Origin: Deinococcus rhizophilus
GTDB taxonomy: Bacteria > Deinococcota > Deinococci > Deinococcales > Deinococcaceae
DNA length: 11,531 nucleotides
Assembly: GCF_030271215.1 (NCBI RefSeq)
Contig: NZ_JASNGB010000043.1
Location: forward strand, 1-11,531
Direction: 5' to 3'
In this document: in pieces, positions 1 through 10,606 of the stretch
Layout of the letters: each line of letters opens with the position of its first letter
Numbering within the stretch: the stretch's first letter is position 1
Notes under the pieces: model-generated
What the model was told of the DNA's origin: nothing
Seen by the model: only the letters and a program-made list of their open reading frames with translations
Databases searched by the model: none
Position numbers and translations under genes: made by a program

Positions 1-97
1 GCGCGACCGCGCCGTCCGGGAGGCCCGCGCCGCACAGGCCCCCCGCCCCGCCTTCCTCGCCCGCCTGAGCCTGCGCCCCCGCCTGCGTCCCGCATGA
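1..97 (+). CDS. 3' end of an unidentified protein gene (partial)
   Basis: An open plus-strand frame enters from the left edge of the window and ends at TGA 95-97. It gives 31 residues that are rich in Ala, Arg and Pro and end in LRPRLRPA. No motif is recognisable and the start lies outside the window, so no function is proposed. The call is supported by the strong hairpin 20 bases after the stop, where a transcript terminator would be expected, and by the convergent uvrC that follows. A basic, proline-rich tail of this kind is common at C-termini in high-GC genomes and carries no specific information. Confidence 0.5.
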   Translation, partial: RDRAVREARAAQAPRPAFLARLSLRPRLRPA

Positions 98-117
98 CCC
101 GCCGTCAGAACTGGAAC

Positions 118-151
118 CGCCCCCTTCGCTGAAGAAGGGGGCGTTCGCTTT
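118..151. terminator. Intrinsic terminator between convergent genes
   Basis: A perfect 10-bp stem is formed by 118-127 (CGCCCCCTTC) and 134-143 (GAAGGGGGCG), with a 6-base loop. On the plus strand it is followed by the moderately T-rich TTCGCTTT. It lies between the stop of the partial upstream gene (97) and the stop of uvrC (160). It may serve both transcripts, although the T-rich tail is better on the plus strand. Confidence 0.75.
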
Positions 152-159
152 GGACTTCG

Positions 160-2010
<1,851 letters not shown>

Positions 2011-2015
2011 GCCCC

Positions 2016-2021
2016 AGGATA
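2016..2021 (-). promoter_or_regulatory. Candidate -10 box of uvrC
   Basis: On the minus strand, TATCCT (2021 to 2016) is followed by 5 bases and then the GTG start of uvrC at 2010. No Shine-Dalgarno sequence lies in between, so the mRNA would start at or next to the GTG (leaderless). No good -35 box is visible. The 69-bp gap 2011-2079 holds this element and the divergent promoter of the next gene. Confidence 0.45.
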
Positions 2022-2044
2022 GGGGAGAGGTACGTTCCCTCACC

Positions 2045-2072
2045 GCGACAGGGGTGACGCTCGCCCTACACT
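2045..2072 (+). promoter_or_regulatory. Leaderless promoter of the CrtA-like gene
   Basis: A weak -35 (GCGACA, 2045-2050) is separated by 16 bases from TACACT (2067-2072). The GTG start at 2080 follows after 7 bases, which places the expected transcription start on the start codon. No Shine-Dalgarno sequence is visible. Confidence 0.5.
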
Positions 2073-2079
2073 CTCCCCC

Positions 2080-2775
2080 GTGCCTTCCCCCCTCGTCACC
2101 CTGACGGTCAACCGCTCCCCCCCCGCCGGGGCGTGGCGCGGCTGGCAGAAGATGGGCACCGACCCCCTGCACCTGCGCCGGGTCCCCGGCCTGACCTTCT
2201 TCCGGCTGCTGGGCACGGGCCGGGGCGACGACCTGACCCTGGGGGCCGACTTCCGGCGCTGGGCACGGCTCGCGGTCTGGAAAGACGAGGCGGCCTTCCG
2301 GGAGTTCGAGACTTCCCCGTGGCGTGGGCGCGAACGGGCGCACCTGGCGGGGAGCGGCACCCTCCTGCTGCGCCCGCTGCGCTCGAAGGGCCACTGGGGA
2401 GGCCGGGAGCCCTTCGGATCACCCGCCGCCGAACCCTCCACCGGTCCCCTCGCCGTCCTCACCCGCGCGGCCATCCGCCCGGCCCGCCTCCGCGCTTTCT
2501 GGTCCGCCGTTCCCGCCTCGCAGCAGGGGCTGCACACCCACCCCGGCCTCCTCCTGACCCTGGGAATGGGCGACGTGCCCCTGCTCTCGCAGGCCACCTT
2601 CAGCGTGTGGGAAGGTGCCGCGAGCGTGAAAGCCTACGCCTACGCCGGGGCCGGGCACCGCGAGGCCATCGCCCGCACCCGGCAGGAAGGCTGGTACTCC
2701 GAGGAACTCTTCGCCCGCTTTGAGGTCCTCGCCGCCGAGGGGGACGGGCTGGGGCTGGTCCTCCCGCCCCGCTAG
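2080..2775 (+). CDS. Spheroidene monooxygenase (CrtA)-like protein
   Basis: This 231-residue soluble protein resembles the family annotated as spheroidene monooxygenase. In purple bacteria CrtA is a haem enzyme that oxidises C-2 of acyclic carotenoids. The protein looks like two related halves. The first (about 1-112) carries the PGLTFF and LLGTGRG segments (36-49) and [14 protein letters not shown] (60-73). The second (about 122-215) carries [15 protein letters not shown] (155-169), QATFSVWE (171-178), [10 protein letters not shown] (191-200) and [10 protein letters not shown] (205-214). The pattern fits a duplicated alpha/beta-barrel monooxygenase fold. Histidines that might bind haem include H88 and H193. 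There is no signal peptide or membrane segment. The GTG at 2080 is chosen from its spacing to the -10 box. The last codon overlaps the -10 box of the next gene. No other carotenoid gene lies in the window, so the substrate is unknown; family membership is fairly sure, carotenoid oxidation is not. Confidence 0.75.
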   Translation: MPSPLVTLTVNRSPPAGAWRGWQKMGTDPLHLRRVPGLTFFRLLGTGRGDDLTLGADFRRWARLAVWKDEAAFREFETSPWRGRERAHLAGSGTLLLRPLRSKGHWGGREPFGSPAAEPSTGPLAVLTRAAIRPARLRAFWSAVPASQQGLHTHPGLLLTLGMGDVPLLSQATFSVWEGAASVKAYAYAGAGHREAIARTRQEGWYSEELFARFEVLAAEGDGLGLVLPPR

Positions 2776-2778
2776 ACT
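2773..2778 (+). promoter_or_regulatory. -10 box embedded in the upstream stop codon
   Basis: TAGACT (2773-2778) begins with the TAG stop of the CrtA-like gene and is followed by 7 bases and then ATG 2786. It is the same -10-to-start geometry seen at 2067-2080. There is no Shine-Dalgarno sequence for the downstream gene and no convincing -35 box. It suggests that the phosphatase gene has its own leaderless transcript in addition to any read-through. Confidence 0.5.
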
Positions 2779-2785
2779 CCGCCCC

Positions 2786-3406
2786 ATGCCCGCCAACCGC
2801 CTCTTCCTCGTCCGACACGGCCAGACCGCCAGCAACGTGGCCCAGACCCTGGGAGCCAGCCACGACGATCCCCTCGACCCGGTGGGAGAGGCGCAGGCGC
2901 GGGCGGTGGCCGCCCATTTCGCGCGTCTGGACCTCCCCACTCCGGCCGTCTACGCCAGCCCCTTTCGCCGGGCCGGGCAGACGGCGGCGGCCATCGCGGA
3001 CGCCCTGGCCGTTCCCGTGACCGTGCTGCCCGGCATTCAGGAGATCGAGGTCGGTCCGCAGTGGCACGGCCGCCCGTACGCCCATCTGATCAGCCACGTC
3101 CATGAAATCGACCTGCCCGGTGGGGCCTTCGGCTTCGCGGGGGGAGAGACGCTGGAGGAGGTGGCCGACCGCTTCCTCGCAGCGTTGAGGCAGCCCCTGG
3201 CCCGTGGACAGCTGCCCATCGTCGTCTCGCACGGTGGGGCGCTGACGGCCGCCCTCGCCCGGCTGCTGGGGCAGGACATCCGCGCCGTGTGGCAGGACCC
3301 ACGCTACACCCACGCCAATACCGCCCTGACCCAACTGGAGCGCCACGGGAACGGCTGGCAGCTCGCGCGATTGGCGGACGCGGCCCATCTTGAATCCAAG
3401 CCATGA
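2786..3406 (+). CDS. Histidine phosphatase superfamily protein
   Basis: This 206-residue enzyme belongs to the phosphoglycerate-mutase-like (branch 1 histidine phosphatase) superfamily, which transfers phosphate through a phospho-histidine intermediate. The signature [12 protein letters not shown] is at the N-terminus, with nucleophile H11 in the RHG motif and R10 beside it. R61 lies in [12 protein letters not shown] (56-67), the likely general acid is E86 in [11 protein letters not shown], and the second catalytic histidine is H149 in VVSHGGAL. The catalytic set is complete. The length fits small phosphatases of the CobC/PhoE/SixA-like type rather than a glycolytic mutase, but the substrate cannot be read from the sequence. 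ATG 2786 is preferred because it puts the RHG motif at the normal distance from the N-terminus and lies 7 bases after a -10 box. The frame is open upstream to 2720 but overlaps the preceding gene. The gene ends convergent with aspS. Confidence 0.9.
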   Translation: MPANRLFLVRHGQTASNVAQTLGASHDDPLDPVGEAQARAVAAHFARLDLPTPAVYASPFRRAGQTAAAIADALAVPVTVLPGIQEIEVGPQWHGRPYAHLISHVHEIDLPGGAFGFAGGETLEEVADRFLAALRQPLARGQLPIVVSHGGALTAALARLLGQDIRAVWQDPRYTHANTALTQLERHGNGWQLARLADAAHLESKP

Positions 3407-3415
3407 AATAACCTT

Positions 3416-3444
3416 TTCACGATCCGGATTGATCGTGAATCCTT
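3416..3444. terminator. Hairpin after the phosphatase gene
   Basis: A perfect 9-bp stem, TTCACGATC (3416-3424) with GATCGTGAA (3431-3439) around a 6-base loop, starts 10 bases after the phosphatase stop. TCCTTTC follows on the plus strand. It lies in an A+T-rich 85-bp gap (3407-3491) that stands out from its surroundings. It is probably a terminator for the plus-strand transcript, although the T tract is broken. Confidence 0.6.
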
Positions 3445-3459
3445 TCACTAATTTACGAA

Positions 3460-3488
3460 CAAGAAGGGCAGCCGCAGCCCCCCTCTTT
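3460..3488 (-). terminator. Possible terminator of the hisS-aspS operon
   Basis: Just beyond the aspS stop on the minus strand, a G-run (GAGGGGGGC) and GCCCTTCTT can pair imperfectly around a 7-base loop. The core is GGGC with GCCC (3477-3480 and 3466-3469), and TTCTTGTT follows. The stem has a slipped register, so this is weaker than the other terminators listed here. Confidence 0.4.
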
Positions 3489-3491
3489 TCC

Positions 3492-5227
3492 TCATTCCTC
3501 CCCAGGCGCCACCTGCACCCCCACCTCCGCGAGCTGGGCAGGGGAGGCCGGGGCCGGAGCCTGCGCCATCAGGTCCGCGCCACGGTTGTTCTTGGGGAAG
3601 GCGATCACCTCGCGGATACTGGACGCTCCGGCCATCACCATCACCAGGCGGTCAAAGCCCCAGGCGATGCCGCCGTGCGGGGGCGTGCCGTACGAGAGCG
3701 CGTCCAGAAAGAAGCCGAACTGCTCGCGGGCCTGCTCGGGCGTGAAGCCGATCGCCGCGAACATCTGCCCCTGCACCGCCGGGTCGTGGATACGGATGGA
3801 CCCGCCGCCCACCTCGAAGCCGTTGAGCACGAGGTCATACGCCTGGGCACGAATCTCACCCTGCCGCTCGGTGCCAAATAAGGCCACGTCCTCCGGGTGC
3901 GGGGCCGTGAAGGGGTGGTGCATGTAGGTCCAGCGCCCGGCATCCTCATCCCATTCGAGCTGCGGGAAGTCCACCACCCAGGAAACGTGGAACCGCGGCC
4001 CGCCCGCCGCGAGGTCAAAGAGGTCGCGCAGCGCGAGGCGTACCGCCCCCAGCGCGGTGACCGCCCCCTTCCACTCGCCCGCCGCGAACAGCAGGGTCCC
4101 GCCCGCCGCCACGCCCGTGCGCTCCAGCAACGCCGCCGCGACCTCCGGCGACACGAACTTGGAGATGCCCCCGGTGAACCCCCCGCCTTCGCGCCGCAGC
4201 CACGCCAGCCCCCTGGCCCCATTCTGCCTGGCGACCCGTTCGAGCTCGTCGATCTGCTTGCGGGTCAGCTCCGGCGCGGCGAGCACCTTCACCGCTCCTG
4301 CCGACGCGAACGCCTGGAAGCCCCCGCCCGCGAACAGGTCTGTCACGTCCACGAAGCCGAGGCCGAAGCGCAGGTCCGGCTTGTCCGAGCCGTAGCGGTC
4401 CATCGCCTCGCGGTACGAGAGCCGGGGAAAGGGGAGAGGCAACTCCACCCCCAGCACCTCGCGGAAGACATGGGCCAGCAACCCCTCCTGCCCCTCCAGC
4501 ACGTCCTCCTGCGTGACGAAGCTCATCTCCATGTCGAGCTGGGTGAAATCGGGCTGGCGGTCCGAGCGCAGGTCCTCGTCGCGGAAGCAGCGGGCGAGCT
4601 GGTAGTAGCGGTCCACCCCCGCGATCATCAGCAGTTGCTTGAACAGCTGCGGCGACTGCGGCAGCGCGTAGAACTCGCCCCGGTTCAGGCGCGAGGGGAC
4701 CAGAAAGTCGCGGGCGCCCTCCGGCGTGGACTTCGTCAGCATCGGCGTTTCCACGTTCACGAAGCCCGCGCGGTCGAGAAAGGCCGTCACCGCTGCCACC
4801 GCCTTTGAACGCAGCAGCAGGTTGCGGGTCATCTCGGGCCGCCGCAGGTCGAGGTAGCGGTACTTCAGCCGGATGTCCTCGGCCACCTCGCCGCCCCGGC
4901 CAAGTTCGAAGGGGGGCGTCTTGGCGCGGCTCAGCACCGTCACGCCGGAGGCCACGACCTCGTAGTCGGCCAGGCCCCCCTTGCGCTGCCCCTCGGGACG
5001 CTCGCGGAACTTCCCCGTCACCTCCAGCACGTCCTCACCGCGCACCGTGTCGGCGTCCGCGAAGGCGGGCGAGTCCGGCTCGACCTCCACCTGCATGACC
5101 CCGGAGCGGTCGCGCAGCTCGATAAAGATCAGCCCGCCCAGATCCCGGCGGCGGCCCGCCCAGCCCTGCAGGGTCACTGTCTGCCCCAGATGTGTTCCGC
5201 TGAGTTCGCCGATATAGCCCGTGCGTT

Positions 5228-5231
<4 letters not shown>
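3492..5231 (-). CDS. aspS: Aspartyl-tRNA synthetase, bacterial type
   Basis: This class II synthetase charges tRNA-Asp with aspartate in the cytosol. The 579 residues match the bacterial form. An OB-fold anticodon-binding domain lies at about 1-105. The catalytic core includes the flipping loop [14 protein letters not shown] (168-181), motif 2 in [19 protein letters not shown] (213-231), the bacterial GAD insertion (about 290-405), HHPFTAP (438-444) and motif 3 around GIAWGFDRL (521-529). Leu31 in RRDLGGLIF is the residue found in tRNA-Asp-discriminating enzymes, where known non-discriminating bacterial ones have His; this suggests, but does not prove, a discriminating enzyme. The first base triplet overlaps the hisS stop (ATGA), so the two genes are cotranscribed and probably translationally coupled. 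A GGGAG ribosome-binding site lies inside the end of hisS. Some Deinococcus species also carry an archaeal-type AspRS; this is not that one. Confidence 0.97.
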
Positions 5232-6550
<1,319 letters not shown>

Positions 6551-6559
6551 AACCCTGGG

Positions 6560-6568
6560 AGGATAGCA
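6560..6568 (-). promoter_or_regulatory. Extended -10 promoter of hisS-aspS
   Basis: On the minus strand TGC-TATCCT (6568 to 6560) is an extended -10 box located 9 bases before ATG 6550. This predicts a leader of 0 to 3 bases. No -35 match is seen at normal spacing. A terminator upstream (6596-6621) isolates this promoter from the lipoprotein gene. I see no T-box or attenuator in the short gap. Confidence 0.5.
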
Positions 6569-6595
6569 GGGAGCCGTCAGCTTTCTGCGGTCCGC

Positions 6596-6621
6596 AAAAA
6601 AGCCCCAGCCGGAGCCGGGGC
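6596..6621 (-). terminator. Intrinsic terminator of the lipoprotein gene
   Basis: On the minus strand GCCCCGGC, the loop TCCG and GCTGGGGC form an 8-bp stem with one G-U pair (6621 to 6602). A run of six T follows (6601 to 6596). It begins 15 bases after the lipoprotein stop and is the best terminator in the window. It separates that gene from hisS. Confidence 0.85.
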
Positions 6622-6636
6622 CTTGTGCACGGTGGT

Positions 6637-7005
6637 TTACGGCCGCACGCTGTACGGCAGCCCGGTCGAACGCTTCCCGGCCACCTCCACAAAGAGCCAC
6701 GAGCCGCCCGTCGGGGCGTCCGCCGGAACGGTCAGCACGATCTCGCTGTCGGTCCACGAGCGGACGCTGGCGGCGGGGAAGAGGTAGCCGCCCTCGCCCG
6801 TCTCGCTGGCGCCCAGGCGAATGCGCCCGGTGTGCGGCCCCCCGAGATAACGGCCCTGGATGGTCAGGGTGCCGCCCCGGGCGGCGGGTTCCGAGAGCTT
6901 GACGAGGACCGGCGTCACGGTGACGCCGACCACGGCCTGCTCACGCGGAGCGCACGCCGCCAGGGCTCCGGCGAACAGTAAAGAAGCAAAGAAGACACGC
7001 ACCAT
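6637..7005 (-). CDS. Small IPT/TIG-like lipoprotein
   Basis: This is a 122-residue secreted lipoprotein of unknown function. A short signal sequence ([18 protein letters not shown]) ends in the lipobox LAAC with the lipidation site at C18. The mature part has about 104 residues. It looks like one immunoglobulin-like IPT/TIG domain: [27 protein letters not shown] (46-56), then a region with [19 protein letters not shown] and a final strand pair. Such domains mediate binding or packing outside the membrane; no catalytic residues are visible. Expected processing is by Lgt and LspA, with N-acylation by Lnt, whose gene lies at 9046-10518. The gene has a good Shine-Dalgarno site and the best sigma-70-type promoter in the window, and it ends at a strong terminator, so it is a one-gene unit divergent from the lipid kinase. 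The lipobox call is firm, the fold is likely, and the role is unknown. Confidence 0.85.
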   Translation of the reverse strand: MVRVFFASLLFAGALAACAPREQAVVGVTVTPVLVKLSEPAARGGTLTIQGRYLGGPHTGRIRLGASETGEGGYLFPAASVRSWTDSEIVLTVPADAPTGGSWLFVEVAGKRSTGLPYSVRP

Positions 7006-7013
7006 AGAGAAAG

Positions 7014-7018
7014 CCTCC
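7014..7018 (-). promoter_or_regulatory. Shine-Dalgarno site of the lipoprotein gene
   Basis: On the minus strand GGAGG (7018 to 7014) lies 8 bases before ATG 7005 and fixes that start. It is the only clear ribosome-binding site in front of a first gene in this window. It would sit at the very 5' end of a leader of about 15 bases. Confidence 0.75.
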
Positions 7019-7026
7019 GAATCAGC

Positions 7027-7043
7027 AGTCTAATAACCCCCGA

Positions 7044-7055
<12 letters not shown>
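7027..7055 (-). promoter_or_regulatory. Sigma-70-type promoter of the lipoprotein gene
   Basis: On the minus strand TTGACC (7055 to 7050), a 17-base spacer and TAGACT (7032 to 7027) give the closest match to the consensus in the window. Transcription would start near 7020. The -35 box lies inside the first codons of the divergent lipid kinase gene and overlaps the 10-bp palindrome TGACCGGTCA (7045-7054). Confidence 0.7.
7029..7034 (+). promoter_or_regulatory. Possible -10 box of the lipid kinase gene
   Basis: TCTAAT (7029-7034) matches TATAAT at 5 of 6 positions and lies 9 bases before ATG 7044. The overlapping TAATAA (7031-7036) at 7 bases is an alternative. There is no Shine-Dalgarno site, so a leaderless transcript is likely. 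The element overlaps the -10 box of the divergent lipoprotein gene. Confidence 0.35.
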
Positions 7056-8045
<990 letters not shown>

Positions 8046-8068
8046 CTGGGCACGTCAATAGGCCCGGG

Positions 8069-8092
8069 GCCCCCGCATCCAGCGGGGGTTTT
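8069..8092 (+). terminator. Intrinsic terminator of the lipid kinase gene
   Basis: A 7-bp GC stem is formed by CCCCCGC (8070-8076) and GCGGGGG (8082-8088) around the loop ATCCA, followed by TTTT and then CCTTCC. It starts about 25 bases after the kinase stop and insulates the recombinase gene that follows. Confidence 0.8.
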
Positions 8093-8105
8093 CCTTCCCA
8101 GGTTC

Positions 8106-8133
8106 TTCGTTGATAAGGCATGTTATCATCGGC
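8106..8133. repeat. dif-like inverted repeat on the recombinase promoter
   Basis: TGATAA (8111-8116) and TTATCA (8123-8128) are perfect inverted repeats around exactly 6 bases (GGCATG, 8117-8122). Pairing resumes at CG/CG after one mismatch. Taken as 11-bp arms (8106-8116 and 8123-8133), the arms agree at 8 of 11 positions. Two 11-bp arms with ATAA and TTAT next to a 6-bp centre are the layout of bacterial dif sites, but the outer bases do not match the usual XerD-arm consensus. The right arm contains the extended -10 box (TGT-TATCAT, 8121-8129) of the tyrosine recombinase gene that starts 8 bases later, so the repeat could instead be an operator. Confidence 0.5.
8121..8129 (+). promoter_or_regulatory. 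Extended -10 promoter of the recombinase gene
   Basis: TGT followed by TATCAT (8121-8129) is a good extended -10 box. It lies 8 bases before ATG 8138, with no Shine-Dalgarno site, which predicts a leaderless or near-leaderless mRNA. No -35 box is evident at 16-18 bases, as is usual for extended -10 promoters. Confidence 0.55.
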
Positions 8134-8137
8134 CACC

Positions 8138-9100
8138 ATGTCTGACGACCTGCTTCCCTACGTTGGCGACCGTCTCTCGCAGGCCCGCGGCCTGGGCAGC
8201 CTGACCGACGAGGCGCTGCGGGTCCGGGCGGTGACGGCGGCGCGGGACAAGGCGTTCGGGGAGTTGTGGGCGCTGACGCTGGCCTACCTCACCACCGACA
8301 CCAGCGGCGGCGTGCGCCTCAGCCCGCACACGCTGCGGGCCTACCGCAAGGGCGTGGAGGTGCTGACCCTGCACGCGGCGGACCACGGCTGGAACCTGTT
8401 GCACCCCGGTCGGCGCGAGCCGGGGCTGTACGTGGCGGGGCTGGTGCAGTCGGGCCTGAAACCCGCGACGGTGCAGGCACGGGTGGCGGCGGCCTCGGCG
8501 CTGTACCGGGCGCTGCGCTGGGCCGGGGCGACCGACGCCGACCCCTTCGCCGACGTGAAGCGGCCCAGGGACCGGACCAAGGGCATCGTGAAGAATCCGC
8601 CCTACCGCCCGGACTTCGTGCAGGCGCTGCTGGCCGAGGCCGACCCACACGAGCGGGTGCTGCTGCTGCTGCTGACCCACGCGGGCCTGCGCATCGCGGA
8701 GGCGCTGGGCGTGGACTGGGCGCATGTGGACCTGCAGCGCCGCCGCCTGCTCGTGGCCCACGGCAAGGGGGACAAGGCGCGGCGGGTGCCGCTGAGTGCC
8801 CGGCTGCGGGAGGCGCTGGAGGCGGTGCGGCCCTCTGTGCCAGGTGGCCCCGTCCTGCCCTGGCGGGCCTATTCGACGGCCTACACCCGTCTCCAGAAAC
8901 TCGCCCTGAAGTGTGGCCGGGAGCATGAGTTCCGCGGCTTTCACGCCGGGCGGAAGTATGCGGGCACCCAGCTCTACGCCGTCACGCGGGATTTCACGCG
9001 GGTGGCGGGCTTTTTAGGCCACGAGCAGGTGGACACCACCCGGCGTTATGTGGAGCTGCCGGAAGACGACCTCGACGACGTGGTGGAGGGGTTCCGGTAG
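8138..9100 (+). CDS. Tyrosine recombinase, XerC/XerD type
   Basis: This 320-residue site-specific recombinase has the two-domain Xer layout and size. The N-terminal SAM-like core-binding domain (about 38-140) includes [16 protein letters not shown] (61-76). The catalytic domain (about 155-320) has the full set of active-site residues: R185 in [12 protein letters not shown]210 in HGKGDK, H269 and R272 in FHAGRKY, H295 in LGHEQVDTT and nucleophile Y304. Spacings H-x-x-R and H to Y (9) match XerD. The usual HxLRH box reads HAGRK, so the residue after R272 is Lys. ATG 8138 is preferred to the in-frame ATG 8120, which lies inside the promoter. No phage or IS genes flank it, so a housekeeping chromosome or plasmid dimer-resolution role is plausible, but an integrase-like role is not excluded. 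Its 3' end overlaps the convergent lnt by 55 bp. Confidence 0.9.
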   Translation: MSDDLLPYVGDRLSQARGLGSLTDEALRVRAVTAARDKAFGELWALTLAYLTTDTSGGVRLSPHTLRAYRKGVEVLTLHAADHGWNLLHPGRREPGLYVAGLVQSGLKPATVQARVAAASALYRALRWAGATDADPFADVKRPRDRTKGIVKNPPYRPDFVQALLAEADPHERVLLLLLTHAGLRIAEALGVDWAHVDLQRRRLLVAHGKGDKARRVPLSARLREALEAVRPSVPGGPVLPWRAYSTAYTRLQKLALKCGREHEFRGFHAGRKYAGTQLYAVTRDFTRVAGFLGHEQVDTTRRYVELPEDDLDDVVEGFR

Positions 9101-10518
9101 GCGCGGTCCAGCCGCACCCCGTACCCCACCAGCAGCGCCGCGAGCAGCAGCGCGGGCAGGTCGCCGAGGCGGGTATACAGCGTCTGCCCGTCCAGACGGC
9201 GGGGCTGGACATGCACGGCGCCCTCCCCCCGCGAGAGCGTCTGCCGGGGGCGGCCCAGGTCGTCCACCGAGCCCGCGATGCCCCGGTTCACGCTGCGGAC
9301 CACCCAGCGCCGCGTCTCGATGGCGCGGACCCGGCCCATCATGAAGTGCTGCTGTACGCCCCAGCCGTCGTACCAGCCGTCGTTGCTGACATTGACCAGC
9401 AGTTCGGCCCCCTGACGGGCGAGCTGGCGGCCCACCCAGGGAAAGACCGAGTCGTAGCAGACGTAGGCGCCGTACAGCACGCCTCCCAGCGGCAGGGGCG
9501 TCACCCGCTCGGCGGGCGGCAGGTTGGGGCCGAGGACGAGGCCGGTGCCCGCCTCGATCAGCCGGTAGAGGCCCGGCCAGGTGTCGTAGAGCGGGAAATA
9601 CTCGCCGAAGGGGACCGGGCGGGCCTTGTCGGTCCGGGCCGCGACCTCCGAACCCGTCCAGGCGACCACCGTGTTGCGCCGCGGCACCCTGTAGGTGCTG
9701 ACCCCGTACAGGCCGTCCGGCGGGACGGTGGGCAGCAGGCTGGGGTCGCGCACCGCGCTCTCGCTCCAGGCGACGACCTCAGCGGGGCGGCGGCTCTGGG
9801 TGGTCAGGCGGGCGGAGGCCTGATACAGCGCGTCCTGCGGCAGTGAGCGGTCGAACAGGTCCACGTCGGTGCGCAGCACCAGCAGGGGCTGCACCGGTCC
9901 CTGCCCCGGCACGCGGGTGACCCCGTAGGCGAGGGCCGCGATCCACACCGCCGACATCAGGACCAGCGGCGCCCGTCTCCCCCACCAGAAGCTGACCAGC
10001 GCGGCGGCAGTCGCGGCGACGACCACGCTGCCCAGCAGCACCCCGCCGAGGTCCGCGATCTGAATGGCGGGCGTGGGCAGCAGCGTGTAGCCCAGCGTCG
10101 GCCAGGGAAACGCGAGCGGTCCCAGAAAACGCAGCCATTCCAGGCCCACCCAGCCGCCCGCCAGCGCCCAGACCCGCGCTTCGGGCGAGCGCACCAGCCG
10201 GGCGGCGAGGGCCGCCATCGCCGCGAGAAAGGCCCCCTCCAGCGCGAAGAGGGCGAGGGCGAGGACGCCCATCGGCGCGAACCCGAACAGGTTGCCCAAA
10301 AAGGCGGTCAGCCACCACAGGTGCACCGCGCTGTAGGCCGCGCCCGCCCAGAAGATCCGGCCCACCAGTGCCCGCGAGGTGGGGGCCTGGGCCGCGTACA
10401 TTAGCAAGACGGCGAGGGGAACGTAGGCGAGAAAGCTCCACTCCAGCGGCAGCCCGCAGGCGGCGAGGAGCGCCCCGAGCAGGGCGGCGGTCAGCGGGGG
10501 CGGGAGCCGGGTGAGCAC
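9046..10518 (-). CDS. lnt: Apolipoprotein N-acyltransferase
   Basis: This membrane enzyme adds the third acyl chain to the N-terminal cysteine of lipoproteins after Lgt and LspA have acted. The 490-residue protein has hydrophobic segments at about 9-43 (two), 53-75, 81-107, 116-132, 152-178 and 184-200, and a final one at 454-468. The nitrilase-like domain (about 210-440) carries the catalytic triad: E253 (AWSES), K298 ([14 protein letters not shown], with E306) and C354 ([10 protein letters not shown]). GFPW-type FPWPTLGY is at 137-144 and [10 protein letters not shown] at 374-383. The GTG at 10518 lies 6 bases after a TATCAT box; the open frame upstream to 10641 is not Lnt-like. The last 17 residues are Ser/Thr-rich and lie wholly in the overlap with the recombinase gene. 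A likely substrate is the lipoprotein encoded at 6637-7005. Confidence 0.94.
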   Translation of the reverse strand: MLTRLPPPLTAALLGALLAACGLPLEWSFLAYVPLAVLLMYAAQAPTSRALVGRIFWAGAAYSAVHLWWLTAFLGNLFGFAPMGVLALALFALEGAFLAAMAALAARLVRSPEARVWALAGGWVGLEWLRFLGPLAFPWPTLGYTLLPTPAIQIADLGGVLLGSVVVAATAAALVSFWWGRRAPLVLMSAVWIAALAYGVTRVPGQGPVQPLLVLRTDVDLFDRSLPQDALYQASARLTTQSRRPAEVVAWSESAVRDPSLLPTVPPDGLYGVSTYRVPRRNTVVAWTGSEVAARTDKARPVPFGEYFPLYDTWPGLYRLIEAGTGLVLGPNLPPAERVTPLPLGGVLYGAYVCYDSVFPWVGRQLARQGAELLVNVSNDGWYDGWGVQQHFMMGRVRAIETRRWVVRSVNRGIAGSVDDLGRPRQTLSRGEGAVHVQPRRLDGQTLYTRLGDLPALLLAALLVGYGVRLDRAYRNPSTTSSRSSSGSST

Positions 10519-10524
10519 TGCGCC

Positions 10525-10530
10525 ATGATA
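10525..10530 (-). promoter_or_regulatory. -10 box of lnt
   Basis: On the minus strand TATCAT (10530 to 10525) lies 6 bases before GTG 10518, which is leaderless geometry with no Shine-Dalgarno site and no clear -35 box. The divergent 88-bp gap 10519-10606 also holds a GC hairpin (GTCCCC 10543-10548 with GGGGAC 10559-10564) and the promoter of the phosphoesterase gene. Confidence 0.5.
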
Positions 10531-10592
10531 CGGACTCGGGCGGTCCCCACCCGACCGGGGGGACTGCGGGCCCAGGGGCAGGCCTGGTGCCG

Positions 10593-10598
10593 TAGCAT
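10593..10598 (+). promoter_or_regulatory. -10 box of the phosphoesterase gene
   Basis: TAGCAT (10593-10598) lies 8 bases before the TTG start at 10607. No ribosome-binding site is present, so the mRNA would begin near the TTG itself. No clear -35 box is seen. Confidence 0.4.
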
Positions 10599-10606
10599 GG
10601 GGCACT

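Noticed and set aside
2011..2394. Upstream extension of the uvrC frame by 128 codons
   Set aside because: The translated extension is Arg/Pro/Gly-rich, is antisense to the CrtA-like gene, and lies before a canonical UvrC N-terminus with its own -10 box.
6551..6595. T-box or attenuator controlling hisS
   Set aside because: The gap between the upstream terminator and the start codon is too short for a T-box. The only terminator present belongs to the lipoprotein gene, on its 3' side.
8106..8133. Radiation/desiccation response motif (RDRM) of Deinococcus
   Set aside because: The palindrome here lacks the RDRM core as I remember it (TTATG-CAT-GACATAA pattern). I saw no match upstream of uvrC or elsewhere either.
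8120..8137. Alternative recombinase start at ATG 8120
   Set aside because: The six extra codons lie in the extended -10 box and inverted repeat; ATG 8138 has the expected leaderless spacing.
8660..8674. Five tandem CTG triplets in the recombinase gene
   Set aside because: They encode the leucine run before THAGLR, a normal hydrophobic core strand or helix in this family. A triplet repeat would not change the frame, so phase variation is unlikely.
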